DNA of 64,000 nucleotides from Sporothrix humicola (lineage: Eukaryota; Ascomycota; Sordariomycetes; Ophiostomatales; Ophiostomataceae). Position numbers and translations under genes: made by a program. The DNA is taken from contig WNYE01000084.1 of the NCBI GenBank assembly GCA_021396245.1, positions 1 through 64,000 on the forward strand. Direction: 5' to 3'. Below, piece by piece: positions 44,019 through 54,161 of the stretch. The notes under the pieces are model-generated. The model was not told the origin of the DNA and did not search any database. It saw nothing but the letters and a program-made list of their open reading frames with translations. Position 1 is the stretch's first letter. Every line of letters begins with the position of its first letter.

Positions 44019-46002
44019 GATGCAACGCAGTGGTTCTCTATTCTCAGAGGTCACCTCTTCTTATCACTGAACCCCCTGCCAAGGTAAGAAAAGAGGTCTG
44101 AGGACAGAGGAATAGGAAGCATAACAACAAGAATAAGAATAAAAGGATGGATAAGAGCTAGAAACGTTTGTCAAAAGAAATAAGTTGTCAAAGAGCAAAA
44201 GCAACGAGGGCCGTCACCGCTGAAAACATTGAAACAAAACAAGACGTGATCAGTGAGACATTTGGTCAGAAATAAGTGAAGACACAAGGTGAGAGCCCGG
44301 TCTTAGCAAGAAGAAAACAAGGAAAAGAAAGACATAAAAATGAGCCGGTCGACTTCGTGGCTGCATGTCGTGAGCTTTTCTCGTGTGTAGTCTTTTTGTT
44401 GGTGTTGCGTTTATGTGATGTGTGTGTGCCTGAACCCCTTTTGCGAAATTGGATGCTGCAAGGGGATAAGTGGGGTTTTGTGTCCTGTGGAGGGGGGAGC
44501 TCAAGAGAAGAAAAAGAAAAACCGTGCCGACCGTACCTGGGACTAACACCAGAACGGCAGTGAAGCTGGGCGGAGATCACACCTCATTTGGGACTGATAG
44601 GTGGGGAAAACAAGAGAGTGACAGGGCTTCAGAGCTCAGACTTTCAGTCCAAGAACGACGGACGACGGGTGATGTGCGCTGTCAGGACAAGCTCCGTTTA
44701 TTTTTTGTGGCTTTTTGTTTGTTTTTCCTTTTTCCTTTTGGAGTGTCTTTTTCATCTGCTTCTTGACTTGTCACTTTGTAATGGCGGACAATGCTGATTT
44801 TAGTGTGAAAACAAGATGGATTGTCAATGCAAGACAAGACGCTGGGGCCTGGTGTTGATCCGATGTGATATGATGTGGATGTGGATGTGGGCTGGTGCAT
44901 TGCATTGCATCTGAACAACGTATCTTGCTCCTATTGAGTACCTGCATTGTCAGATCCACGTAAACACGAGAGTTCTTGGGCAGACAGTGGCAAGCGAGTT
45001 CATCGCGTCGAGAGCGAGAAGAAACTCAAGGCAAAGAGAGGTAACGGCCGGAAAACGCACGGGCAAGGGGCAAAGGACGCCAAAAACTTTTCCGGGAGCC
45101 CAACAGTGACAGAATAAGCAAAAAAGACAAAAGAATCCACAATGTAAGAACATAAGGTGACAAGGCTGTCTCGCTCAGAAGGCGGACAACAAACAAAAAG
45201 ACTGAAAAGACTGGAGAAGAAAAGCTCGAGCTTTCAAAGCACCGCCGGTTGGCCCCATTTCATTGAAACGGTCGGGCCCTCCGCTTGTCCCCTCTTGTCG
45301 TCGCTTGTGTCTTTCCACTCTTTTCGACAGATGTTGGTGGTGTGCCATCTGCTTGCCTTCTTCGTCGACGTCCTTTTGAATTTTGATTTTGACAGACCCT
45401 TGTCTTCATGTTCTTCTCCTCAGTCCATCTCCTAATCTCATTGGGCCCTCTGTTTTTCTTCATTCACCTTGCTTCTCCATCTTCTTCTTCTTTATTCACT
45501 TCTCATGACATTTGTCAAGTTTCTCTTGACATACATTTTCTGGTGCATCGTTTTCTTTCCCATCTCATACGTCCTGACTCCCTTGACTCTCAAGCTGCTG
45601 CCAGACAATGGGCCGGGGCGGCTGGCTCGCCACAACCAGGACTTGCGGCGTGAAAACGATAGGAAAAACAAAGTCGAAAGCGACAGAGAGGACAACAACG
45701 ACGAGCGACGATCTTTGAATCCTTGACCGAGCTTGTGTGGACGACGGCGACGATCAACAACATTGGGAACAACAAACATACACTGGGCTTCCTTTCTTTG
45801 AATTTCCTTCTTTCCTTCTTTTGTTTTCTTTGATTCACCTTTCCCATTAATTTTCCGGCCTCGAGTTTGGTCACCTACCCTGGTCCCGTGCCGTGTCGAG
45901 ATCCTTGGATTTACCGACAAACAAACTCTCGGGACAGCCCTTATTTACTTTCCTTCCTTTTCCCTTTCTCTTAATTTATTTGCTTCACCTCAAACATCAA
46001 CC
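42476..46002. other. long intergenic region with homopolymer T run
   Basis: About 3.5 kb. No large gene is supported; frames such as 43237-43692 (+) lack any family signal and have an equally long rival on the other strand. Around 43690-43770 TACTGGGA-like units recur with a ~10-bp period. A pure T run of 33 bases lies at 43985-44017. The last ~600 bases are C/T-rich and probably the promoter and leader of the next gene; a small reading frame within it is listed separately. Confidence 0.45.
45507..45726 (+). CDS. possible small membrane protein or upstream reading frame (72 aa)
   Basis: A 72-codon frame from ATG 45507 to TGA 45726 lies 276 bases ahead of the 897-residue membrane protein, within its likely leader. 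It encodes one hydrophobic segment (FVKFLLTYIFWCIVFFPISY, residues 3-22) followed by a strongly charged tail of Arg, Asp, Glu and Asn. That TM-plus-charged-tail layout is unusual for random sequence, but no family is recognised. It may be a short protein gene, a regulatory upstream frame, or chance. Confidence 0.35.
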
Positions 46003-48696
46003 ATGGTAGCCATTCAACAGGGCGATGGTCAGCCAGGCGACGTCCTGACGGGCGGCGAGGCGATTTGGCGATTGTTGACGGGCGTGGCGCACGACTCGTG
46101 GGATGCCATCTGCAAGCACTCACCACACGCTTTGCAGTCTCACTCACAATCACATTCGGGGGTGGACCTCGAGTTGAAAGCTCGTGCGGATTCGGTGGCC
46201 AACTGGGGACGGGGAAGCAACGGCAACAATAATAACAATGGGAATCATGGCAGTAACGGAAACGGCAACGGAAACGGCAACGGCAGGGACACAACCACCT
46301 CGGAAGAACCAGCCAAGACGACGTCGACCACGGCAAGCACGTCTGCAAAGACAACGTCGACACCAGCCAAGGAGACAAAGACGGAAGAGCCGGCCAAGTC
46401 TACACCCGCACAAGACCCAACGACAAATGAAACGTCCAAAGAAGCAGAGGCAACGCCAACAGAGGCATCGACACCAGCGGCCAACAATGACAACACCCAG
46501 CCGACGTCGGCAGCCAACAACGGCGACAACAATAACAACGGAGACGACGGTTCGTCAGGGGCACAAACGACAGACGGCAGTGGATCAGGAAGCGATGCCG
46601 CCGCCACTGGAGGAGATGCCTCCCCATCAGCGGGAAACGACAACAATAATGATGGAAATGCAAGCCAGGCTGCACCGACACCAACTGCTGGCGCCGATGT
46701 CGCGGGCGCAACAAACACGGGCTCGAGCAACCCCAACTCGGCCTATGTCGAGCCCAACGGACAGACGACAACCGTGCACGAGCAGGCTTCGCCAACATCG
46801 TCCGGTGGTGGCCGGGCTCTCGGTGCTGCTGCCACATCTGGCGCGACATCTCCAACTGGATCGGTTTCGTCGGGCATCAACAGCGGCTCATTGTCGTCGG
46901 CTGGCGGTGGAAGTCATGCCGGTGTAATTGCTGGTGTCGTGGTCGCCCTCGCCGCCTTTTTTATTATCGCAGCCCTCCTCTACCGCTTCCGTCGGACCAA
47001 GGCCCTGCGGCCATTGTTTACGTCTTGCACTGGCAAGCGCAATGGTCTGGATGGTAGAGAGAATTTGGGTAGTGGCAGCAGCAGTGGCGGACCAGATGGT
47101 ACCCAGCATCTCACCGGCCCGGGATCGGTCAATTCCTTGCTGACACCTGTCGATGCTCTGCCGAGTGCTGGTCTTAGTCCTGGCGGTCCAGGCACTCCCG
47201 GAACTCCCGGAGGTATCAACATGTCGGAGAAGATGGCTCTGGGACGTCCTCCGCAAGCGGGCGGTGTCTTTAATGAGAAGCAGCCTACCATCCCCGTGGT
47301 CATGGCTGCGGGTGCTGGTGTCGCTGGAGCTGTTGCCGGAGCTGGCGTATATGCGGCCAACAACATGCCTCCGCCAACATATCCTGCAGCCGCAGCAGCT
47401 CGTTCTTCTTCCAGATCACCCTCGTCATCGGTTGGCAGTAGTGACCTGACGCCCTCGACCACCTCTGGATCTTCTGGGTCGTCTGGTCCGGCTGTCGGTG
47501 CTGGGTCTGCCGCCGCCACTCGCGCTCGTTCTGCATCCCGCAGCAGCTACAGCACATTCCCGGCCACAGGACGTACTGCCAACAACAGATATGGCCATAA
47601 TGCTAGCAACAGCAGTGTCAATTCCGTGCCTCGTCTGCAGCCCGTGCCGGCCCAACCCTTTGCTGCGCGGCGAAACGGAAGCGGTGGCCGTGGTGTCGGT
47701 GCTACTGGGCCTCCTGTTCGTCACGTTCCAACTTCATCTCTCCCAACACCTCCACCAACAGCCGTCCAGCCCAAGGAGGCACAGTTTGAGGTTCAGGGAC
47801 AACAGACGCCGCCCCTTCCTCGTCTGGCCGTTGATGGTGTCGCCGAACTTAACGGCCAGCCGGTGGTCCGTTCGCACTCGCCAATGACCAAAACACATCA
47901 GCCGCTGGCCTCGCCGTCTGCCCTTGCACCACCGCCATTGTCCTCGACGGGGAGACAGAGACAGGCTGCAGAAAACTCTATGCATGTGGCCCACGACATG
48001 GACGCTGGAACAGATGGCGACGGCACATCCACCCAAAACCGCTCCAGCTATGGCAGCGTCGGCGGCAGCAGCATCACCAGCAGCGTGCTCATGTCGCCGT
48101 CGATGCTGGCCTGGCCCGTGCCGCCCCAGACGCCGCCCATTTCGGTGCGAGACGGCAGCTCGCCAGAGGACATGTCGGGGATGTCGAGAGTCGGGGTGGC
48201 AGGTGCGCCTGGAGCCATGGTGCCGCCGTCGATGCCCTCGGCAATGTCTGGCCGCCCCCTGACGACAAGCAGCAGCGGCAGTGCCACGCTTGGACGCGGC
48301 CCCATGCCGACACGTGCACCCCTGAACGGTCCTTCCTCGCGCAATCTGCTGCAGACGGCAGCTGGCCGTCGACCCAGTTTGGTTGGGGGAGGCGGAGGAG
48401 TCGCGCCTTCCGGATACGGCCACAACGGCCACGTCGGGCAGCAGCAACAAAAACAATATCCCCAACAGTATTCCCACCATTACTCGCATTCTCAACAGGG
48501 CCAACAGCCGCAATTCCATCAGCAGCAATACCCGCAGCAACAGCGCCCGCCGATGGGATACGTACCGCCTCAGGCATCGGCTCTGACTGTCCACACAGAC
48601 CCTGACGGCCAGGCCACGTCGGTGCGCATTCCTATTTCGCGGTACCAGAGCCCGCAGAGCCCACACACTGCACCGAGACGGCAGGAGTACTACTAG
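46003..48696 (+). CDS. Ser/Thr-rich single-pass membrane protein, sensor-like
   Basis: Single exon, 897 aa. Residues ~65-300 are low-complexity Asn/Gly/Thr/Ser/Ala sequence, including an NGNGNGNG run, suited to O-glycosylation. One membrane segment follows at about 306-328 (GVIAGVVVALAAFFIIAALLY) with a basic stop-transfer RFRRTK. The remaining ~570 residues are Pro/Ser/Gly-rich and end in a Gln/His/Pro-rich part. This is the layout of fungal mucin-like cell-wall sensors and of many uncharacterised 'glycan plus TM plus disordered tail' proteins. No signal peptide is visible at MVAIQQGDGQPG, so either an upstream exon is missing or the single TM acts as a signal anchor. ATG 46003 is in a good context (CAACCATGG). 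Confidence 0.75.
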   Translation: MVAIQQGDGQPGDVLTGGEAIWRLLTGVAHDSWDAICKHSPHALQSHSQSHSGVDLELKARADSVANWGRGSNGNNNNNGNHGSNGNGNGNGNGRDTTTSEEPAKTTSTTASTSAKTTSTPAKETKTEEPAKSTPAQDPTTNETSKEAEATPTEASTPAANNDNTQPTSAANNGDNNNNGDDGSSGAQTTDGSGSGSDAAATGGDASPSAGNDNNNDGNASQAAPTPTAGADVAGATNTGSSNPNSAYVEPNGQTTTVHEQASPTSSGGGRALGAAATSGATSPTGSVSSGINSGSLSSAGGGSHAGVIAGVVVALAAFFIIAALLYRFRRTKALRPLFTSCTGKRNGLDGRENLGSGSSSGGPDGTQHLTGPGSVNSLLTPVDALPSAGLSPGGPGTPGTPGGINMSEKMALGRPPQAGGVFNEKQPTIPVVMAAGAGVAGAVAGAGVYAANNMPPPTYPAAAAARSSSRSPSSSVGSSDLTPSTTSGSSGSSGPAVGAGSAAATRARSASRSSYSTFPATGRTANNRYGHNASNSSVNSVPRLQPVPAQPFAARRNGSGGRGVGATGPPVRHVPTSSLPTPPPTAVQPKEAQFEVQGQQTPPLPRLAVDGVAELNGQPVVRSHSPMTKTHQPLASPSALAPPPLSSTGRQRQAAENSMHVAHDMDAGTDGDGTSTQNRSSYGSVGGSSITSSVLMSPSMLAWPVPPQTPPISVRDGSSPEDMSGMSRVGVAGAPGAMVPPSMPSAMSGRPLTTSSSGSATLGRGPMPTRAPLNGPSSRNLLQTAAGRRPSLVGGGGGVAPSGYGHNGHVGQQQQKQYPQQYSHHYSHSQQGQQPQFHQQQYPQQQRPPMGYVPPQASALTVHTDPDGQATSVRIPISRYQSPQSPHTAPRRQEYY

Positions 48697-49708
48697 AGGG
48701 GAAGAGGGAAAGAGGGAAGGAGACGAGGTGGACCTTGATGGGCAGGAGCAGTGGGGGATAGACTCCCACCTGTACACTATTACTACTATTACTAGCCAGC
48801 ATCATGTTTTGGATTTTGCGAAGCATCATGAAGCCTTTCTTTTTGTCCTATTTCTGTATTTGTCTTACATTTCTTCATTTTCCATTTGTAGCTTACCTTT
48901 CCCTTCATTTCCATAGCGAATACCAAAGGGGTGCCTTGGGTGCATCTAAGGACCCCCTTATATGACTCCCTCCAAGGCTGCGTCTCACTGCCTCTGCCTG
49001 AATCCTGGATCTTGTGTTCGTTGCAGCAAATTGTTAAGTGATGACTCGTTCCCGGCATGTGCTGATGAGGCTAATTCCCAGCATTTACTTACACTGGACG
49101 GTTCTGTAAAAGGGGAAATACGTCGTTATGATTCGCTAGATCCAGTCGTCTTACAGTGTGTGTGCACCTGTATTCAGATGAGTCAGCAGGTTTCTCGGAA
49201 GAAATTTGCCTGCGTCACAGTCGCACCTTCCCGCTGAAACCAAAACGCGGCTGTCGGACATACCGGACTGGAAACCGCGACCCAAACACCCAAACTGTAC
49301 CAAACACGCCCCAGATGGCAAGAAGTAGATTGGCTCATTTGCCCTCGTAAAATTTCCATCACGAACCTTTCTTCAACACCAAACCCAATCTTTCTCGACC
49401 CAGCTTCCAGACTGTGGAACACAATCCTTCCCTGACCAACACGCTCTTCTCTCATTGAGAATCATACCCAACTGCTTTTGATAAACCACTCTAGATTTCG
49501 ATTCGACTTTGCCAACGCGCAAAGCAGAACTTATCTCTTCTCCAACGCGACTCTGTCTCCGACCATCCTTTGATCTGGTCTTTTTTTCATCAGATCTCTC
49601 CATCGCCACCCAACAACCCCTCCATTCCCTTCGTCGACGCGTCTCTCTGCTCGCGACGACGATTGTACTCTGCTGACTCCTTCCGACACCCCCCTTTCCA
49701 ACCTCTTT
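48697..49708. promoter_or_regulatory. intergenic region upstream of the F-box gene
   Basis: About 1 kb. No gene seen. The last 350 bases are C/T-rich (ACTCTAGATTTCG to CCCCCCTTTCC), as in a fungal leader. Confidence 0.5.
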
Positions 49709-52700
49709 ATGCACCGCGGGCTGCCCGAAGCTTCAGAAAACGTCGTCCTGTCATCGCTCCCCTCGTCCTCCACATCCTCCGCCCAACATGGCCTCGATCG
49801 TCCCCGCCCGGGCGTCGCCCAGCAGCACCATGCCGCAGCCTCCGGCTCAGCTGATATCCACTCCGCTGGCCCGTCAGGCTCGTCTGGCTCTGCCATTGAT
49901 AGCTCGGCCGTCGACATCAAGAAGCTCGACGAGAAACTCCGCCGCCTGAAGACCTCGGCCTCGCCCAACCCCAACTCTTCTGTCTCTCCTGCAGCCATTG
50001 CTTCTCCATCGTCACCACTGGCCTCTGCATCGTCCTCGACCATTGCCGGCCAGCGTGTTGCCGAATATGAGCGGGCTCGCACTTCAGCCCTGCGGCGTGA
50101 TCGTGTTGTCTTCCAAGTTGTAAAGAAATCTGGCGGCGGCCATGCGTCCAATGTTCTCGGCACTGGACGCAGCCTCAACGATTTTCCCAATGAGGTCCTG
50201 ACACACATTTTCTCTTATCTGCAGCCGGGCGCTCACGACTCTGTCGCTCTTGTTTCCAAGCGTTTCTATGCTCTCATCACCACCCCGTATGCCTGGCGCA
50301 TGGCCTTTGCGCGCTTTTTCCCTGCCCAAGAGGCTGCTGCCCTAAACGGCACGGTAGCTCTTTTGGCGGCGGCTGCGTCTGAGGGTGCGGATGTAAACGA
50401 CCATAGCATGGCCGTCGCTCGTGCCCACACCCGCCGCTTCGGCCGCCTGACGGCTTTGGCCTCTTGGCGCAGCGAGTACTTGCTGCGCACCCGACTGCTC
50501 CGCAGCCTCATGTCCGGGAAACCGGGTGTGTCTGTGGGCGTCAAGGGCGAAGGCCCTGGCAGTAAGGCTGTCATTGGCCACGGCAAGAAGGCCACGGCTG
50601 TCATCACCTACAACTCGCAGCTGCCGAGCACGGTGGATGTGCTACATGCTGCTTTTGCCGTCACTGGCAAGAAACAGCCTCGCGTTGTCCATGGATCGTC
50701 TGCACACGGCGTCGTCACCTCGAGCAACCCGTCTCTCGGCAAGCTCGAGGGTTGGGGCTACCGCGAAGAGTACATGGCGCCGCAGCTCGAAGATGTCGAC
50801 GGCAGTCTCACACCTTTTGGCCTAGGACCCGGTCGCGCGGCCATGCCCAATGTCATGGATGTCAGCAACCTATATGGTGCCATTGTCGGCGAGGCCTTTC
50901 CTGGAGGACGCGCCCTGACACGCTCCACCAATGACCGCAGCCTGGCGTACCTCGACAATGCGTCTCGCCGTCGGCATTTTACGGCATTGACGGGCGCGCC
51001 TGACGCTGCACCCGACTTGTCCGAAGTGCCAGCCATCCCTGAGTCTGCCGAAGCGGTTACCGCTGTCTGGATCGCCAAGTCCATGGCTGTGCCGACCGTC
51101 ACCAAGTCCATGATTGGCTTCCTGACTGGTTCGTCACTTGGCGTTGTTTCTGCCTACTCACTTGACAAGGCCAACTCATCCTCGCGCTATCCCTATTCGC
51201 AGCTCACGGCTCGCTGGGTTCTGTGCCCTGGCGTGCCCATCATCGCCATTACTGCTGACGACAGCTATACGGAGAAACGCCGTGCCGGCCGTCGTGTCTG
51301 GGCTGTTGCTCTCAACGCTCTGGGTGAAGTATACTGTCTGCAAGACGTGCCGACTGCACCTGCCAATGTCCCGCCTCTGACTGCCGAGCACAATCAGCTG
51401 GCCTGGCAGACTGGTCGCTCCGTCAGCTGGGAGCTGATTGAGTCTTCACGCCGCACTTTGACCACCGACTGGTTCGACGACAAGGTCGAGAACCTGCGCA
51501 TTGCCGCTTCTTCTTCCCCACGGCTGTCTCCCGACTCTGTCGGTCTCGTCCGCGAACAGCGCATCGCCGAGGCACGCGAGATTGAGCGCTACATTAAGCT
51601 TCTGCCCGAGCACTTCCGTGCCGTCTACGACAACTGGGACATGCGCATCAAGCTACATGTCGATTTTGCGGGTGGAAGCAACGGCAATAAGACTGGAAAC
51701 AACGGAAACACTTCCGGTAATGGCACCGCAGAGAACATTGTGGTGGTCCGCAGTGGCGCCGAGCAAAAGGGCCAGCGCAAACACCAGCCTGCCAAGGTGA
51801 CTCGCTACACGCGACTGGTCACGGCCGCTTCTGGTTCTGCTCCTTCTGCGGCGCCCATGCCGTCCATTCCTGCGACACCGGCAACGCCTCTGTCTCCTGT
51901 GCCGTCGGGCACTTTTGCCCCCGAGCCCACGCCGGCTGTTTCCATCTTCAGCTCCGGCCAGAACACGCCTACGCCCCCAACTCCGGCGACTCCGCCCCGT
52001 GCAAGCGTGTCTAATGCTGTATCCGCTGTGGCCAGCATCTCGGGTGACTGGACACCGCGCCTGACCAATATTGCGACCACCACTGTCGGCTGGCAAGTCA
52101 CCAATTTCTCGCTCAAGGGCAGCAACAACACCAAGTCGACGCTCGACACGGAGATCACCTGCAGCGCCATCGACCTGAGCCTGTACTCAATTGTCGCTCC
52201 GTTCGAGGACAGTTTGTTACAGCAGCAGTCGGATGGTGTGCCAACGACGATTGGCGAGATCCCGGGCCGGCGTGCGCGCTGGATGGCCGTGGGTACGAAG
52301 ACGGGCGCCGTGATAGTCTGGAACATGCGCGAGCCTGTCTCGACGTCTTTGTTGTCGGTCGAGTCTGCCACTGAGAACATTGTCTGGCCGCTGCGCGTCA
52401 TCCGCACCGACTCACCCACTGTGACCTGTGTCGCCGTGTCGGCCTTGTACCTTGTCCACGGCGGCAGCGACGGCCTTGTGCAAGCATGGGACCCGCTGAC
52501 TTCGACAGCCGCCGCTGTTCGCACACTCAACGCCCCTTCGTCGGGCCGCATCCCGCGCCATCTCAACCATTTGCGAGCCCAGCTTACCCCGAGCATGTTT
52601 GCTTCGGTCGGTGCTATTTTCCTGGACCCGGACCCGACAACCTTAAGAGGCGTCCTGACGGTCGGCACGCTTGTCCGGTTCTGGTCGTACAGCTCGGCCA

Positions 52701-53935
52701 TCCACAGCGCCAGCCGCAAAAAGGGCCGCCGCCTGCGGCACACAAACGCCGAGGGCCAGCTTGTCAACCGCCGGCTGATGGGCGAAAAGGTCAGCGACTA
52801 CATTGCCGCCGAAGCGGCCGAGATGCGCCGCGAGCAGGAGAGCGACCAGAAACACCGCGCGCGGCTGCTGCAGCGGTTTGGTGTGGGTCTTGCGGGTCTG
52901 ACGGAAGAAGAGGCTATCCGCTACGCCGAGATCTTGTCCCAGGAGACGTTCTCGCTCGACGAGCAGCGCCACCAGCAGTACGCCAGTAACAGCGGCAGCG
53001 GCAGCACTGGAGATGACTCGTCCTCTTCGGTGCCCTCGGGCAACACGTTCTCCTCGTCCCTCTCCGAGGGCGCAGCGAGTGTCAGCGGTGTCTCTGTCGA
53101 CACGATCACGCCCGAGCCTAGCATGTCCGGGCGGAGCCGTGGAAGTGTGAGTGGCTTTACAGCACAGGCTCCGTCGAGCCGCCGTGTGAGCCACAGCCAC
53201 AGCCAAGGGCACAGCGGCCATGGCGGACGCAACGGGCCGACACTTGTGGCCGAGGAAGACGATTTCGAGCTGCAGATCCAGCGGGCCATCCGGCTGTCCC
53301 TTATGGAGGGTGTCAACGAGGATGGTCAGACCGGAGGTGGCGTCGACAGTGTCCCAATCGATGTCGGTAATGGAGGCGACCCTTTCCAGGCTCTACCCCA
53401 GACGCCGAGCCCGCCGATGCGTGAAGAGACCAAGAGCAAGGGCAAAGGAAAGGGCAAGGGGAAGGGAAAGTCGTCGTCCAAGGCCAAAGACATAGGCAAG
53501 GGTAAGGCGACTGCGTCGTCTTCCTCGCCGTTTGCTCTCTCGTCATCGCCCGAGGAAGATGCATTCGCCTACGACTACAACAATTACGGCGAGGGCAGCA
53601 ATTCCGCGTACCAGAACTTTGGTGCAGGTGGTTCCTCTTCCGCTGCGGCCGGCCCTTCGACTGCCACTCTACTCATCCCCGAACACCATGTCGTGGGCGA
53701 TAATGAAGACGACGACTTCCAGCTGGCGCTGCAGCTCAGTCTGCAGGAGGAAGAGGACAAGAAGATGGGCCGGATGACGGGCGCGGCGAACCTGACCAAT
53801 GGCGACGATGACGACGCCGTTACAATGCTAGAGCAGTACGACAACGACGCGGCGCTGGCGGCGGCACTGCAGGACGACGAGTTCCCGGCGCTGGAAGTCA
53901 AGTACACCGGCAAGGGCAAAGGCAAGGGGAAATAG
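49709..53935 (+). CDS. Ufo1-like F-box protein with WD repeats and UIM motifs
   Basis: Single exon, 1408 aa. Likely substrate adaptor of an SCF ubiquitin ligase. After a disordered Ser/Pro N-terminus comes an F-box at about 157-200 (LNDFPNEVLTHIFSYL). WD-like blades follow, two clear near 858-880 (AVGTKTGAVIVWNM) and 914-931 (VHGGSDGLVQAWDPLT). The C-terminus has ubiquitin-interacting motifs: EDDFELQIQRAIRLSL near 1184, EDDDFQLALQLSLQEEE near 1333 and a weaker NDAALAAALQDDEF near 1377. F-box plus WD plus C-terminal UIMs is the arrangement of yeast Ufo1, which targets Ho endonuclease and self-limits through its UIMs. This protein is about twice as long, by Ser/Thr/Pro linkers. Two Lys/Gly repeat tracts (GKGKGKGKGK near 1245 and at the very end) are odd and could bind nucleic acid or be ubiquitin sites. 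Confidence 0.88.
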   Translation: MHRGLPEASENVVLSSLPSSSTSSAQHGLDRPRPGVAQQHHAAASGSADIHSAGPSGSSGSAIDSSAVDIKKLDEKLRRLKTSASPNPNSSVSPAAIASPSSPLASASSSTIAGQRVAEYERARTSALRRDRVVFQVVKKSGGGHASNVLGTGRSLNDFPNEVLTHIFSYLQPGAHDSVALVSKRFYALITTPYAWRMAFARFFPAQEAAALNGTVALLAAAASEGADVNDHSMAVARAHTRRFGRLTALASWRSEYLLRTRLLRSLMSGKPGVSVGVKGEGPGSKAVIGHGKKATAVITYNSQLPSTVDVLHAAFAVTGKKQPRVVHGSSAHGVVTSSNPSLGKLEGWGYREEYMAPQLEDVDGSLTPFGLGPGRAAMPNVMDVSNLYGAIVGEAFPGGRALTRSTNDRSLAYLDNASRRRHFTALTGAPDAAPDLSEVPAIPESAEAVTAVWIAKSMAVPTVTKSMIGFLTGSSLGVVSAYSLDKANSSSRYPYSQLTARWVLCPGVPIIAITADDSYTEKRRAGRRVWAVALNALGEVYCLQDVPTAPANVPPLTAEHNQLAWQTGRSVSWELIESSRRTLTTDWFDDKVENLRIAASSSPRLSPDSVGLVREQRIAEAREIERYIKLLPEHFRAVYDNWDMRIKLHVDFAGGSNGNKTGNNGNTSGNGTAENIVVVRSGAEQKGQRKHQPAKVTRYTRLVTAASGSAPSAAPMPSIPATPATPLSPVPSGTFAPEPTPAVSIFSSGQNTPTPPTPATPPRASVSNAVSAVASISGDWTPRLTNIATTTVGWQVTNFSLKGSNNTKSTLDTEITCSAIDLSLYSIVAPFEDSLLQQQSDGVPTTIGEIPGRRARWMAVGTKTGAVIVWNMREPVSTSLLSVESATENIVWPLRVIRTDSPTVTCVAVSALYLVHGGSDGLVQAWDPLTSTAAAVRTLNAPSSGRIPRHLNHLRAQLTPSMFASVGAIFLDPDPTTLRGVLTVGTLVRFWSYSSAIHSASRKKGRRLRHTNAEGQLVNRRLMGEKVSDYIAAEAAEMRREQESDQKHRARLLQRFGVGLAGLTEEEAIRYAEILSQETFSLDEQRHQQYASNSGSGSTGDDSSSSVPSGNTFSSSLSEGAASVSGVSVDTITPEPSMSGRSRGSVSGFTAQAPSSRRVSHSHSQGHSGHGGRNGPTLVAEEDDFELQIQRAIRLSLMEGVNEDGQTGGGVDSVPIDVGNGGDPFQALPQTPSPPMREETKSKGKGKGKGKGKSSSKAKDIGKGKATASSSSPFALSSSPEEDAFAYDYNNYGEGSNSAYQNFGAGGSSSAAAGPSTATLLIPEHHVVGDNEDDDFQLALQLSLQEEEDKKMGRMTGAANLTNGDDDDAVTMLEQYDNDAALAAALQDDEFPALEVKYTGKGKGKGK

Positions 53936-54161
53936 TAGATGGGGAGGATACGCTTGGTGTGGTGGTGTATTGGTGGCTGAAGCTGGTTGTTGATTGTGAT
54001 TGTGATTTTGATTTACTTTTCTGTTCTTGATTACTTTTGCTTTATTATCATTCGTCTAGCGACGTGGCGTAGCCTCGATCGTTTTTTATTAATACTTTAC
54101 TCTCTGGTTTCGTTACTTGCTGCCATTGTTGCTATCTACCTGCAACGCAACCACGCCATGT

